From Macropodus opercularis (lineage: Eukaryota > Chordata > Actinopteri > Anabantiformes > Osphronemidae): DNA of 64,000 bases. The notes under the pieces are model-generated. The model saw only the letters and a program-made list of their open reading frames with translations, was not told the DNA's origin and searched no databases. Both the position numbers and the translations under genes were made by a program. Below are positions 25,490 through 38,585 of the stretch, in pieces. How positions within the stretch are numbered: the stretch's first letter is position 1; each line of letters starts with the position of its first letter. The DNA lies in the NCBI GenBank assembly GCA_030770545.1, contig CM061107.1, forward strand, positions 3,684,001 to 3,748,000. Reading direction: 5' to 3'.

Positions 25490-28296
25490 ATGTACTACAA
25501 GCTCAGCGGGTTTACTCAGAAACTGACGGGGTCTGCTCCCACCACCGCCTACAACCCTCAGGTGAGTCTGGGAAGCGGTGTATGGCTGGCAGTTCGAGAA
25601 GGGATCTTTAGGGATGACCTTCAGTATCCGAGTGTTGGGGAACGAGACAGCCTTGCGTTTAACGCTAATAGGCGCTTAAATCTAAGCGATGTCAATGATT
25701 TAAATGCTTACACGCTCATTTAATGACACGTTTGTCTTAAAGTCGACACGTAGTTGGATTCCCAATCTATTTTTCCGTCTATAAATAACGTAAATAAGAG
25801 TAGTTTAATGCTGAAGATAAATCCACGCTTGTAGCAATCAGCGGTAACTTTGTTTAGCTGTCACATTCATTAAACGGGTAATACAATGCCCCGTGTGGTT
25901 TTTTTTAAATAAAGACTTGTAAAACGTGTTGAAGGCACGTTGCTCGGCGTTTCCTCTTACGGTCGACGGGGTCAAAACACTCGCTGCTAATCCTGCTTTT
26001 AGCCGCTGGCCGCTAGGGGCAGTAACGAGCCTTCCGCTGTATGTAGGGACGAGTAGAAGAAGAAACAGCGTAGGACACGCAGAGGTGCATTTTTAGAGTT
26101 TGATTCTGAATTTGATTAAACTAAATTAATAAGAAAGGTCAATATTACTGTCAGAAAGTAATGCATAACAGAAATATATGGTACACACAAATACTTCATA
26201 AATCGACGGTTTTTAATCATAATTCCCTAATTACTACAACATATACAGTAGCAGACAAATAAGAAATTGTGCTCTGTTTAGTCATGCCATCAAGCTGCTT
26301 GTTGTGCATCAGGTTCATCCAGTTAAATGGAGCACAAGCAGCAAATGCGATGTCATGTGTGACGTTACATCCCATTCAGCTGGTAATAAAAAACAGCAGC
26401 AGGTGGTAGTGATGCTGTTATTTACTCTATTTTACAGCTGGTTGCAAAGTCCTCTTCCATTCAGATACGTGTGAAGTCTGTTCAGCATTTTCCGTTTTGT
26501 GCTGTTTGCTGATTTGGTGTTTACCTGCTTGTGAGAGGGCTGATCATTCCACATGCATGTCTCCACTATTCAGCCTTCATATAACCTCAGTGGTGATTTC
26601 AGAATTAGTAAAATGCTTCTGAACTGTGGTCCGTGTGTAAAGTCACTGAACCAATTAAATTCATTGTAGCAGTCATTATTTTTCATAACAATATCTTCCC
26701 TTAATAAGCTCAGATTTTCTTGTTACTGTGTATTTTACCAACTTGGAACAAAGCAAACTCAAACTCTTAAAGACAGCATTAGAACAAAGTTACGTTTTGT
26801 GCTGTTCTAAATAAATAAATAGAAATGATAATGAATGGCACCTAGTGAACAAATGATCTCAGCTAAATGTAGTTTCTTTCTCTAAAACCTGGTCTCGTCC
26901 TGCTGTCGTTATCACGTTTCACAGCTGAGAAGGTGACGGAGATGCAGATTTTTCCTCTTTCATGGTGGTTCTGATCTTGTGTTGCTCATGTGACTTTAAC
27001 TACATCAGGCTTTTTATTGTCACCTCACTCAGCACACACTTGGCAGATCAATAGAGACAGGTCAATAGAAAGCCCATTAGTCTGTCAGATAATTAAAAAA
27101 GAGACAGGCAGCAACAATCACGCTTAAAATGACACCTCCAGAGGGTGTAGGATTTCCAGTTTACCTAACGCGTTTGGATAAGTGCTAGGGAACCCCCTCA
27201 GACACCTGAAGCCAGCTCTTTTGTGTGTGTACTTTCCATTTTGAGGATTATTCATCAGAACATCCCTCTTTAATAACAAGCCATTGGTTAGATGATGTAA
27301 AGAGGATATTTATGTATTTTTTTGTGTAATGCACAAATACAAGTTCATGCTGTGACACTAGTTAAGCTTTCTCCTAAAGGGTAGATAAAAATAATCTTCT
27401 ATCACGGCCTCTGCATTTTCATATGTCAGATCTATTTCACTCCCACATGTCGACCTCCACACACTGTGAGAACATAATAGGTCGCCCAGTCATTTTTAAA
27501 ACCTAGGTGGGTGGGAAGCTTCCTTCAAATGAGAGGATATCAAGGTGACACACTTGTACTTCATTAACACAGTGTAGCTCTGGTCTGTATCTCGAGAGTC
27601 TGAAAATAGAACATCATTATGAAATTTAACGATATTTCCTTAGACTCATGGGCCTAAATATCTCAGTTTCAGTTTTATAATTTTCAGGCAGGAAATTATC
27701 ACATACAGGAAAATCTTGCTGTACTGATAAAAGACCCCCACCAGCCTTACTCGTGTAAGATTTCATTACAACAGCCCTAAAATGTTTAGTGAATCAGCCA
27801 ATAATACACTTTTTATAATTGTATTGTTTCATATAATAATAGTTCCTCCAATGTCGCCATTTGCTCTTATTACTGACATTGAATAAATGGAATTTGTTTT
27901 TTCATGCAGGGTCTGAGGGCAGGTTTACCAGCAGAGTCCCCAACCATGATTTTTGCCTCACCTACCAAGGTGGTATCAGAAGCTGGGGCCACAGTGGAGT
28001 ACATGGGAGCAAACAAGGTTCCTGACCTTCAGCGGTTGTTCCAGGTAATAAACAAATAGATGGAGTCAGTTTTAGCAACAGAATAATTTTGTTCTAGAAA
28101 CACCTTTTTTTTTTTCCTGATCAACCTCTTCCCTGTCTTCCTTTCTCTCTCTCAGACATCAGACGGCATCCCCGTTCATTTGAAGGGCGGCGTTCCCGAC
28201 AGGCTACTGTACCGCACCACCATGGCTCTCACTATCGGAGGCGCCCTGTACTGTCTGGTGGCTCTTTTCATCGCAGCACAGCCCAGGAAAAAGTGA
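25490..28296 (+). CDS. cox7a2l: COX7A2-like supercomplex assembly factor (SCAF1)
   Basis: Mitochondrial inner-membrane protein of the COX7A family that bridges complex III and complex IV in respiratory supercomplexes. Three exons, 25490-25561, 27910-28044 and 28156-28296, all join in phase 0 to give 115 aa (human 114). The protein starts MYYKLSGFTQKL, nearly the human start. The middle has the family motif NKVPDLQRLFQ. The C-terminal part, LLYRTTMALTIGG followed by a hydrophobic helix and a basic tail QPRKK, is the COX7A transmembrane segment. The loop before it (SDGIPVHLKGG) is full length. A plus-strand AATAAA at 28490-28495 is a good polyadenylation signal. Exon 1 is separated from exon 2 by a 2.3-kb intron. 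Confidence 0.97.
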
Positions 28297-28678
28297 CCAA
28301 CACAAAGACAGGATCTTTCTGTAACACTTCAGACATGCCGCTGCTGAAACACATTGGCCCAACAATGTTCATTCTCCACTTGCCCTCGCTATACCACCTC
28401 CGCTCATCACTGTCAGGACATCACACCAATAATCTCAAAAATAATCCTTGTTGATTTCTTTTGTTTTTTTTGAAAAAGACGTCTAAGTTAATAAATTTTA
28501 AGGGGAAACAACTGTGACGTCCTTTTGCATTTGTTTGTCATTGATAATGCGCTTGCTGTAGCAGAGGTGTCACGTTGCAACTGAACCAACGTCGCACGTG
28601 AAGGGTAGAGAGCAGCATCAGCTCCCTCGGCTCCGATAACAGAAGCACAGATGCGTGGTTTTAGCATGTTACAAGCAT

Positions 28679-28700
28679 GTGTGTGTGTGTGTGTGTGTGT
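28679..28700. repeat. (GT)11 microsatellite
   Basis: Perfect GT dinucleotide run of 22 bases downstream of cox7a2l. Confidence 0.95.
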
Positions 28701-31124
28701 TAGAAAGAGCAGGCACAAAGGAGACACCTCGTCTGGAACATGGCTGCTGCTCACTTGGCTTGAGTACTGTCTCATACAGTATTTATATGTGTGGGCCCTG
28801 GTGTGATGTCAGATGCTGCTCGCAGAGGGAGGGGGGGGGGGTTGTTTCAGACACGTTGGCACTCCTACATCAAGCTGCTGAAAGACTGATGATCATCTCA
28901 GCGTCTTGTCTCCTAACTGTTGAGTGTTTGGGGGGGTTATAATAGAACTGTTTTATTTTTTCTTTTACCAGTATGAAAACATTTCAGACTAAAATACATA
29001 AAGTTTTACATCAAAATAATATAGTATATATAATAATATATGGTCTGCCCAAACTAAGAGCCAAAAAGATGAAAACGTTTTCCGTGTCCAAACGTATGTG
29101 CATATACCTGTATTATATGTATCTGAAGGGCTTTAAAAGTCGTCTCATTATGGTGCAGTAAAGTTTGTATCGATTGAACTCGATGCATCAGGGTATGTAC
29201 GTTCTTTGCATTGCGAGTATTGTAGGTCCTGATGGTGGAATAATAAAGGTTTTAGTGGTACACTAACGTCTGAGCCTCTCTGAAGACTGGAGTCTTTCAA
29301 AGTTGAGTGATTTTGAATTTTTAACAGTGAAAGTTTAAAATGAATGAAGAGAGATGCAAGAGTTTTCTAATTAAAATGCATCCGCTTCATTTGTCAGTGT
29401 GACTCAGTCCTGGACCCTTTGTTGTGGCATCAATACTTCACACCCTGAGGAAAACCTTTGGATGGATAATTGATTGTAGCAGTGATTTGGAAAAATACAT
29501 TATTCCATGTTCTGGGGAATAATGAATTACTTCAAAACAACTATGCATGACAGCACAACCCAAAAATAGACGGTACTACTTGTACTGAACTACATTTATC
29601 CACTAGTTTACGGTCATAGTGCCTTTTCTACTGGAGTTACTGTACCTACTGAAAGATCTTGTCATCCTGTGCAATTCTTGACAGTTCATAAAAAATATGA
29701 AATCTACATTAGTTTCTAACAAAAATCTATTAATATTGTTGTTTAAAGCCCAGTTGAGAGGGTTCAGAGTCTTATGGACAGCGCTGACCATACCATTTTC
29801 CTGTGTGACCTTTTTTCTTATCCCACACATATTGTCAAAATGAATTCTTCAAGTACAGCTCAGCTGGACGTTGCTGAAGAAAAACCACAGAGTAATGTCT
29901 TCTAGATGCACAGGCTACACACATTTCCAATATGATGACCTGAATCACAAACCTCTAATTGAAAAAAACGCTCATCTTGAAGCAGATGCCGTTGGTCGTT
30001 ACCATGGAAGCACATCTGCCAGAGAGAGGTGCTCAATTATCCAGCTTTTATTGCTTTCTTGTTATTGGTAGTGGCATTGAACTAATCTACGGCTGCAGGT
30101 AACACTGAGGTCCTTTAATCAACATTTATTTCTGTTAGCCTTGAATTGAAGGTAATGTGCAGTATGTCTATGAACTGCATTTCTAAAATAGGTTCATTTT
30201 AGGATTTAGAAAAACAAAAGGAAGCACTGTATTTAACATTTCCTACAATTAAGGAAATATAAAATCCAATTCTAATGGGGCTTCAAAAATAACAAAAGCT
30301 AAATCATAATAAGAAAAAATAAAAATGTGATTCCTGATCAAGGAACAGTCCTAATATAAAATCTTGTGACCATTAAGATTGATCGTGTGACTCCTCTGAA
30401 TTCCCAGACTGAGTCAACTGGTCTAACGCATCTCAGCAGCCATACACAGGGAAGGGATTTCCTTGGGCTTAAGGTGCAAAAGACAAGCAGTAAATCTGTG
30501 CAGTTCTGCAGAACGAAAAATCCCCTGCTCACTTTGTCTCTTTTCAACTACTTGTCTCACTTACTCAGTGGCCTCCCGCTGTAGCTTCTCACAGAAAAAC
30601 ATAATCTGTATGTGCACACATTAAATTGTCAAGAGAGTCATGCAACGTTCTACTGCCAATAAACCATGTACCTGCTTTTCATCACAAACTCTCTCAGCAT
30701 CCCCTCAAGTCCAGCCTTTCTGCCTTCCTCATCCCTCTTGCGTCACGACAACCCACTTGAGCTTCCCCCGGCAACAATAGATCCTTTTATTGTTGCTCTT
30801 AGACGCAACAGGAGAGACAAGCGAGTGCTGCAATAACATGTTTACCGCTCAATAACAAGGCACTCCAACTGTTAATGAAGTACACACCGGGGGAAGTGTC
30901 AACACAGGAAACTGGGGCAAAAGGAGAGACAAAACACAGGAAGCAAGAAATTCACAGTTACAGTGTGAGCACCACAGATCTGTCCATCCACAGCTTTGGA
31001 AGAAGGAAGATGGATGTGACAAATAATATAGATAACGTTTTTACTTTTTTACTCAGCCGCCACACTCTAACGCTCCACTGTTACAGATCAATGTAAAGCC
31101 AATTCTGTGTGATTATTACAACTA

Positions 31125-31290
31125 TCCATCTATTATTCTTACTGCTTATCCTCGTCAGGGCCGCGGGGGTGCCGGAGCCGGTCCCAGCTGTAATTGGGCT
31201 TCTGGACAGGTTGCCTGGCCACTTGCTGGTTTCCTCAGTGTGCAGCTCGTTGCACAGCTGCTAGGGTTCAGGGGATTAGTCAGATGTTGC
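31125..31290 (+). repeat. Decayed LINE-type 3' tail (teleost interspersed repeat)
   Basis: The sequence CTTACTGCTTATCCTCGTCA, then GGGGGTGCCGGAGCCGGTCC, then CAGCTG and CTGGACAGGTTGCC matches, with substitutions, the widespread fish repeat pattern (CCGCTTATCC...GGGGTGCTGGAGCC...CCCAGCTG...CTGGACAGGTCGCC). I know this from L2/Rex-like 3' tails. The left edge has the usual CATCTATTATT-type variant of the ATCC-rich end. The boundaries are approximate and the exact family is inferred. Confidence 0.6.
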
Positions 31291-31833
31291 AGAAAACAAG
31301 CAGAGGAGCAATAACAAGGGCAGCAAGACTGAACAGTAAAGTTAAAAAGCTGAAAAACCAAGATGGCCCACAGTAATTAAGGCTAAAAGAGCTGCAGACC
31401 TTAATGATTACACTGTTCTCAACAGCACAACCAATCTGTTAAATTGCACAGAGCCATTTGTCTCACTACTACCCTTAGAAGTATTGATTACAGCAGGCTT
31501 CGTTTTAGGTGACATTGTCCACCACGCAGAGCTGCTGGTGCACCGTCATTTGGAAAAGACCACTGTGTGTCTCCATCTTCAGAGGAACAATGCAGAAACA
31601 TAACTGTTCTGCAAACAATGGCTATGACAACAGCCTTGTAGGAAAGGCTGACTTGAAAGGAGGGGAGGGAGAGTGACAAATTACCTCTGCACACAAAGCT
31701 CTGCCACAATAGCACAGCCTGAGAACAAATAATGAATAAATAAAGTTCTGTGAGATTGAATGAGGAGAGCAATTTGTGAAGCAGCGGCTTTTGTGTGGGA
31801 CTCAGAACGAATGGCCTTGTGCTTGTCGCGAAG

Positions 31834-32328
31834 ATGGAACGGCCACAACAGAAAAACAGCAGCAACTCACCCACGAACGGACGAATAGATTCCCCATCTA
31901 AACACACCTTAAAGGCTAAAAAACATGTGACAGGTAGGAATCCTGAAACATATGCCTCCAATCTAAGATGGGCACTGAGGTGGAATTGGGTGAGATGGGC
32001 TTGATCACGCTCTGCGACGTCTAAGGGCTCTACTTGCCACTTTCTCTGCTCTCCACAGGTTGCGACATATCAGAACCAAGGTGGAAAACAGAAGAAAAAG
32101 AAGCTAGAGAAGCGGAGAAATGGCGACAACAGCGTGAGACCAGATTGAATTTCATCAGAAGTGGTGGGAAGAACGAAAGAAGATTGAGGGATGACAACTG
32201 GTCTTGTAAGTGCACACAGGCCACTTTAAAGGCTCTCTAGGTTTTATTCTGAAAATGTATTCTCCCCATTCTCTCTTTTTCCCTCAGGCTATGTTCCTCT
32301 GCTTTTCCCTGGCACGAACCTTATGTAA
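31834..32328 (+). CDS. Unrecognised small three-exon protein (95 aa)
   Basis: Three exons, 31834-31933, 32059-32205 and 32288-32328, keep one open frame across two introns with canonical ends (CAG|GTAGGA, CACAG|GT, CTT|GTAAGT, CTCAG|GC), in phases 1 and 1. They give 288 nt, 95 aa plus stop. The ATG at 31834 has a strong context (AAGATGG) and is the first ATG after an in-frame stop at 31777. A plus-strand AATAAA at 32386-32391 lies 58 bp after the stop. The protein starts MERPQQKNSSNSPTNG, is rich in Ser, Asn and Lys at first, then has a strongly charged, probably helical middle (WKTEEKEAREAEKW and RQQRETRLNFIRSGG), and ends YVPLLFPGTNLM. No signal peptide, membrane helix or zinc motif is seen. 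I do not recognise the family. Gene status is inferred from splice-phase consistency plus start context and polyadenylation signal. Confidence 0.62.
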
Positions 32329-33237
32329 GACTTGAATGGGCAGCTTTGCCTCTGGCGTTTGCTGCATTTGTCAGCCATTGCAAATAATAAAATATTATCA
32401 TGCTCAATCCGGATTTCATACAGCATTATTTATAATATGCAGCAATTTTATATTGGACATGTTTACTTAGTTTCTATTGTCTGCAGACAACATCCCTCAT
32501 TTACTTTGCAAGTTGATACCGTGATGCAGAAAATGCATGTTTCATTGTGCTTAAAGGCTGCGATAGGGAGAACAAGAAATGTGGGCAGCATGAAAAGAGG
32601 GAAATTGATGTCCCTAAAATGAAAGTGAATCAATGTGGTTGCCTCAGGACGTGAAAGGTGGAATGAGAATGAGAGCAGGAGAGAGGGAGGAAGGTGTTGA
32701 AGTAGAGTGTGAACAAGATTAATAGTTGTTTAAAAAGGAACCGTATTCATCAGTCGGCAGCTTCAGGTGTACAGCTGAGGGTGTGCGAGTGAATAGAAGT
32801 ACACTTTGCAGTAAGTTTACACTTTAACTTTGTTCCCCTCATGACTCTTTCAATAAATGATCACCCATCCATAACACTGATTACTTTGCAAATGAGTTCC
32901 CTCTCTCCACCTGAATGCACACACACACTAAGGGGGGGTCATGAGCCAACAGCACCACCTAGAGGTCCAAGCAGTTTTGGATTCAACTGTTCACAAACAA
33001 ATCACAGCAGAGACGGCTCACACCGTTGCACACGTAACGCTTTATTCGTGCCAACATTCTTCAGGAACATTTTGAGCCTTGGTGCATAAAAAATAACCAT
33101 ATTACAAAATCATCTTTCCTACAGGCTGCAGATGGATGTTCCCAATAAATAATCAATAAAATGTTACAGTCACTCTGCAGGAATACAAGAAATACTCTGC
33201 ATTCGAACACACGCAGGCACACAAACACCTCTGTTCA
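32329..33237. other. Interval with pigf 3' UTR
   Basis: The right 200 bp are the likely pigf 3' UTR on the minus strand, ended by a minus-strand AATAAA at 33041-33046. The left part holds the 3' UTR of the small upstream gene. No further exon is supported. Confidence 0.55.
32386..32391 (+). other. Polyadenylation signal of the 95-aa gene
   Basis: AATAAA 58 bp after the stop codon at 32326-32328, on the coding strand. Confidence 0.55.
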
Positions 33238-34886
33238 TTACTTGCACTTGTACGTGAGCTGTTTACGGTGGTAGTGGATCCACGCAGGAGCAGCAACAAG
33301 CCCCGTCAGGTAGCCAATCATGGCGCCCAAGCTGCAGGACACAGGCCAAACCTGCAGTACACGAAGAGGACAAGTGAGTCCGATGGCATCAGAACGAGCT
33401 GAACTGTCTCTAACCACCTTCCATCCATTGGAGCAATGCCCAGTCGCTTTAAAGAGGAACTAGACGAGCACTGTGCGCAGTACACAGAACCGGTGTCATG
33501 TAGAAATATGCCCCAATTATCATCTAATTAGCATTTTCCCTTCAGCTATTGTGTAGAGAAATCCCTTTGCAATCATCATTTTTATATTTTCCATTTTGTG
33601 ATTGAGGATTTAATGGTTTCTGTGCCGAGTTATAATTGCGTCCTAATGCGGGTTGTGTTTATTGCTCATCAATGATGAACCGCAAGAAAATACGTTTACG
33701 ACTGTTAAGGGAGGAGCTGTGATCTGGTGCGACTGGTAAAAATAAACATTTTCTGCATCTATCATGAACAGTTCCCCCTTTATTTCTGTCACCATACAAC
33801 ACTGCCCTAACCAATCAACCGCTGCGCTGGTAAGAATATTTTAGTAGTTTCAGGTCCAATAGTGGCAGATTACATAGGTCCAAGCATAACATTTTCAGTG
33901 TGCTGACCTGCCAAGGCCTGTCCCAATCCAGAGGTATGGGAAAGGCTCCAACCCAGGCTCCCACCAGTGTGCAGGCGACTGTAATCTGCAAACAGGTGTC
34001 CCACACGGACATCGCTCTACAGATGATGGCAAAGCAAGGACTGTCATGTAAGGACATGTGACAGAAAGGTAGGGAGCAGGGACGAAAAGGAAAACAGGTT
34101 TAAGGCTTACCCATGACGACTGAACACTCGTATCCAAGCCTGGACATTAGGGCCGAGGATGCACAGACACCTCAGGGTGGTTAGAGTCGTCAGCAGCACA
34201 GCAAGGGAAAACGTCTCTAGGGCAGATCTGAATCAAAAACCAAACGCTTTTATAGATGCATCCACGCACACAGGCAGAGAACATGAGCACGAGCAGCGAC
34301 TTACTCAATCAGCGGAGCACCGTAGAGAACCACCACAGTGTGGAAAAACAGGCACGACAGGAAGAGGTACAGGAAGCAACGGAACAATCTAGACAGCTGC
34401 AGGAAGAGGAGTCAGAGAGTCAATGTTCCTTCAGCTCCAAAGGTTCACTTCCTGTGTAATTCACTGTCTGATCAACATGCCTGTAAATGTAAGATTGGTG
34501 GATAATGAAAACACAGGTTATGATTCAATATATCGAGACACTGCAGTAGTTTGAGCTAAGCACTATGTTGTCACAGTGTATAGGTCGCAACGTTATATAA
34601 ATAAAACCTCGCCACATACACAAAACTGCTATAAACCACAAAGCCATCGTTCAGCCACCTTGTATCCCAGCGAGTGCTTCTTAATGGGCGGAGTGAGGCC
34701 GAGCAGCCAGAAGACGGCGACACTGACTGCGGCGATCGAACCGGACACCGAGTAGAGCCACAGCAGGTGAGTCCCGTACACCGAGAAGCCCGGTACCAGC
34801 ACCGCAGGCAGGACGGTGGCCATGAACACCGAGGCGGCGATGATAGCGTGGGTGGACGCCATGGCTCTGATTTCATGGTCCCACAT
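33238..34886 (-). CDS. pigf: GPI anchor biosynthesis protein PIG-F
   Basis: Multi-pass endoplasmic reticulum protein that stabilises the GPI ethanolamine-phosphate transferases PIG-O and PIG-G. Five exons, 34659-34886, 34305-34396, 34111-34227, 33908-34016 and 33238-33351, splice in phase to 219 aa, the same length as human. The start MWDHEIRAMASTH aligns with the human N-terminus. Further family landmarks are FHTVVVLYGAPLIE, LCILGPNVQAWIRVFSRHG, VGAWVGAFPIPLDWDRPWQ and the end HYHRKQLTYKCK. Six or so hydrophobic helices are visible. The gene is head to head with cript, as in human. An in-frame ATG nine residues in is a possible alternative start, but the upstream one fits the family length better. 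Confidence 0.97.
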
Positions 34887-35652
34887 GATGGCTACAGTTC
34901 TCCCTTAGTATAATAATGCAAAATAAACGGAACGAAATGGAATAAAGACGCTTTAAAATGTCAGCTCGGCAGCAGATGTGCAGAGCAGGTTAAATCCATG
35001 GGTTGATAGGTTTAATTTCCGTAAACAACATCGGCAACCACTTCCGGGTCAGCTTCACAATAAAAGACTGCCCTTTAGGGTTGACTCCCGAGCAATTTTT
35101 GTCAAATATCTCACTTTTGCCTTTTTCTTGAAATTTACCGCTAGATTTACCATTCAAACAAAAACAACCTTCATATCTACATTGCAAGGTTACAGTTGTT
35201 AATATTTTGTCAGTATTTATAAAGTAGTAAAGTAAGTAATCAAGTATTACCATTTAATCATCGCACTTTGCATATAGCTAAGATTGTTTAATACACCTCA
35301 TACATATATTATAGTATTAGAATTATTATATTTAAGAATCTGACTTTTCATTGTCCAGAATGCTCCATAGTCTGAACCTCAGCTTTTAGGGTACGAGTCT
35401 GCACCAAGCAGGAAGTATCGCTTTATAGGTAACTTTACAGATAATGTTGATTTTCCGGGACATTCTCTAACAGACAATGCCAACAGCCAATGAAAGTTTT
35501 TGTCGTCATACGTCTCTGGCTTTAACCAATCGATCAGTTGCAAAAACGCGAAGAGGAAGAAGCCACCGGAAGTTTACAAACTTCGACCCAGCAAGCTAAT
35601 AGTTAGCTAACATTTTGTTATTTTGATCTGTTTAAACGGACAAAGAAGAAGG
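34887..35652. promoter_or_regulatory. Divergent pigf/cript promoter region
   Basis: A 766-bp spacer between the two start codons, which are transcribed in opposite directions, as in the human PIGF-CRIPT pair. It holds no open exon. CCAAT-type sequences (ACCAAT near 35525 on the plus strand, and GCCAATG near 35487) lie close to the cript start. Transcription starts are not placed. Confidence 0.5.
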
Positions 35653-36982
35653 ATGGTTTGTGAGAAATGTACGTATTCGTTATTCACATCCTTTCTGGAT
35701 TCAATTTTTAACCGGTGTTCGTTTTTTAACGGGTGTTAAGATTTTCCCTGAGCCAACGTCGTGCTTTGGTTCACAGATCTTATTTTGGTTCGTGAAATGT
35801 CTTGTACGTCACTTTAACGGTTATGTGATGTTTTATTCACAATTCACGTTACTGTTTCAGGCGAGAAGAAGCTGGGCAGGGTTATTACCCCTGACACCTG
35901 GAAGGACGGAGCACGGAACACAACAGGTGAACTGAAGCCGCAGAGCTAGTCCATAAGGGATGTTGGTCATCTTCATGTGCATTTGGTCACATGTTTATGA
36001 TAGATCACAAAAAATAGCCCCGAGTTGTCTTTTGTCTTATAAATCTCACCTTATGTGAGAAATTATTGTGGAGCTGTTATAATACGTCTTGTTTCTACTT
36101 TACGCAGAAAGTGGTGGCCGTAAGCTAAATGAAAACAAGATGCTGACTTCTAAGAAAGCCAGGTGGGTATAAAGAATGGCTCTGAACCATTATGTAACTT
36201 GAGTTTTGAGAGAATATTATATTGCTCTGTCATGTTTTCCCTCCTGTCAGGTTCGACCCTTACAGCAAGACTGGCTTTGCTATCTGCAGGATCTGCAAGA
36301 GCTCGGTTCATCAGTCTGGGTCACACTACTGCCAGGGCTGTGCTTACAAGAAAGGTACGGACTCCCTCAAAAGAAACTACATGGTCTGGCTAAACCTCAG
36401 TGAGAAGATGTTATACTTGGAGGATCTAAGCCTTTACATGATCAAACACTCCATGCAAAATTACACAACCAAGTAGTTCAGTTACTAACAAAGTCAGTGA
36501 ACCTCTTGACATTGTTTGACTATTTGCTGGGGCCAGTGCTCCATAGTATTTATACCTTGATGACCCTTGAAGCGGACAGTGGGCACACAAATAGTATGGA
36601 TGAGTGAAGGGAAAGTACATGGGGAGGGTTTGACAGCCACATTATTTGACACATCAACAAATATGACAATGACTTTGAATCTACAACAGAGTGTTTACAG
36701 ATTTAGGGTTGTACTTGTCTTGTTTGTGGGCATGTGTTAAAACTGAAAAGACACATTAAAGGCAGTAATATAGTCAACACGTTCACACACCTGGTATTAA
36801 TTAATGGATTCCTCTAAAAGTTAAAAAAAGAATAATAGCAAACAAGTATATGCTGACATTGCGTTTTCTGCCTTTTATTTAGTTTTTTGATTGAGTTTCT
36901 GTTTCTTTTATCCTCAGGAATTTGTGCTATGTGTGGAAAAAAGGTTTTGGACACCAAGAACTACAAACAAACATCTGTGTGA
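35653..36982 (+). CDS. cript: Cysteine-rich PDZ-binding protein CRIPT
   Basis: Small zinc-binding protein first known for binding the third PDZ domain of PSD-95 and also linked to the minor spliceosome. Five exons, 35653-35668, 35861-35926, 36108-36162, 36251-36354 and 36918-36982, splice in phase to 101 aa, identical in length to human. CxxC pairs lie at MVCEKC, CRIC, HYCQGC and CAMC. The protein ends KQTSV, the PDZ-binding tail. Exon 1 has only 16 coding bases, with donor AAAT|GTACGT. The first ATG after an in-frame stop was chosen and matches the conserved MVCEKCEKKL start. Confidence 0.97.
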
Positions 36983-38585
36983 CCCTGTGCTGATCGGAGA
37001 ACAGTTCCACGAATATATGGCAGATGCCAGAATGAGACTGAAACATTGCTCACTTAATGTTGTCAGTTTGCTCCACAATGTTCTGTAATATACAGCTTGA
37101 ACTCTTAACTGTTATTGTTGCATTTCAGTGAAATAGTCACAGTCACAGACAGTTTTGTGCATTAAGGCTTCTAGATTATTTGTATACTTTTAATTCATCT
37201 ACACTATTTGGATGTTGTTCTTTTAGATATTTCTCCTTGTAACAATTGTGTATTTAAGTGAATTAAACAATCCAATATGTGACTGGGTTATTTTGTACCT
37301 GTGCTGGAGCCATAAATGGTATAATTTTAGCCGCTTACGCACAACATATCCATATTTCCCCTTTATGTCTGGTATAATTAGGTTACTCCGGTATAATCCT
37401 ATTTGGAAACAGGTGTGACCCCCTCCACCCATTGCTGTCAAAGATAAAGGTAATAGTTCACAGACTGTCTGACAACACGATCCTCCTCCTGATATTTAAA
37501 GGCCTTGTTCCCCCTCGGGGCTTCAGCCACATGTACACGCTTGTTTTTACCCATGATTATTGATTTATACGGTAGAAACACAGCACAAACACAACATCAG
37601 TCTTCAGCTAATACAGCCACAAAAAAAAAAAAACAGTATATTATCTGTATCAAATAATATTCAAGGCAGCAGAGTAAAATAACCAAAAATCTACTTTGAT
37701 TACAATACAAAGACTATATCTGATTAGGTAATTCTGTTATGTCACTGCCCTTTTGATCTGTCATTGGGTGCTGTGGAACATTTAGGGACAGCAGGATATC
37801 TAAACGTACTCTCCTCAATGCTCAGGTTATGGAGAAGATCCAACATTGATGAAAAAATTATGTCATGGGTTATTTCAATAGCAGAGTCTCTATTCCTCAT
37901 TATGTCCAAATTTTCTGCATGCACATTTGACAGTAAACCATTGTTGGCGTCTGGCCGTACTGTAAATTTTATTTAAACGTAAATAACCAGTCTGATTTCA
38001 TTATGGTTAATAATTTTATTTAAGCAAAACAAAATACATGTTATAGTAGTCAGTGATAAAATGTATTTAGTACATACATTAGCTGTAGTCTCTTGACCCT
38101 TGATATTAAAAATGTATATTAAATGTGATATATTACAAATACTATAAATGACAGAGCTTGTTAAATTATTAAAATCAGTGAATTAAAAATACAATAATAA
38201 ACCAAGATTCACGAGTAATACTTCAAGAGCACCAGTGAAATCCCCACCAGAAAGCATCATCACACTACAATATTGCACTCTGTTCCATAACTTATTACAG
38301 TATTGCTATTTAAAGACTGTAAAACCTTTACCAAGGCACAAAGACTGAGCGTCTTATGTATTTTCTGTTGTGTTCACAGTGATTCAAAATCTTCCAGGCT
38401 TCAGTGTATTGAGGTGAGCTCCAGAGTTGGATCCGGCATCTCGACACAGCTTATGTTTTCTACTATTTTGTTTCTCATTTACATTAATAGAAAGTCGGAT
38501 GTGGATCCACTGTTACTCTGGAGTTTTGTGTGTGCTACTGTGTACAGAGGCTTGGGAATGAATAGTGTGTGTCGTCTGTAAGGCT
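36983..38585. other. cript-gch intergenic region (convergent 3' ends)
   Basis: Contains the 3' UTRs of cript (plus) and of the GTP cyclohydrolase gene (minus). A minus-strand AATAAA at 38015-38020 would give the latter a 3' UTR near 570 bp. There is an A13 run at 37621-37633. No supported exon. Confidence 0.5.

Larger units (their letters stand above)
28297..31833. other. cox7a2l to unnamed-gene interval
   Basis: The first 200 bp are cox7a2l 3' UTR, ending after AATAAA at 28490-28495. The rest shows no supported exon: open frames are short and out of splice context. It contains a GT microsatellite (28679-28700), a G-run near 28831 and a decayed LINE-type repeat near 31125-31290. Confidence 0.55.

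Noticed and set aside
31488..31961. 157-aa open frame on the minus strand
   Set aside because: It is antisense to exon 1 of the small three-exon gene, has no recognisable motif and has no splice or polyadenylation context.
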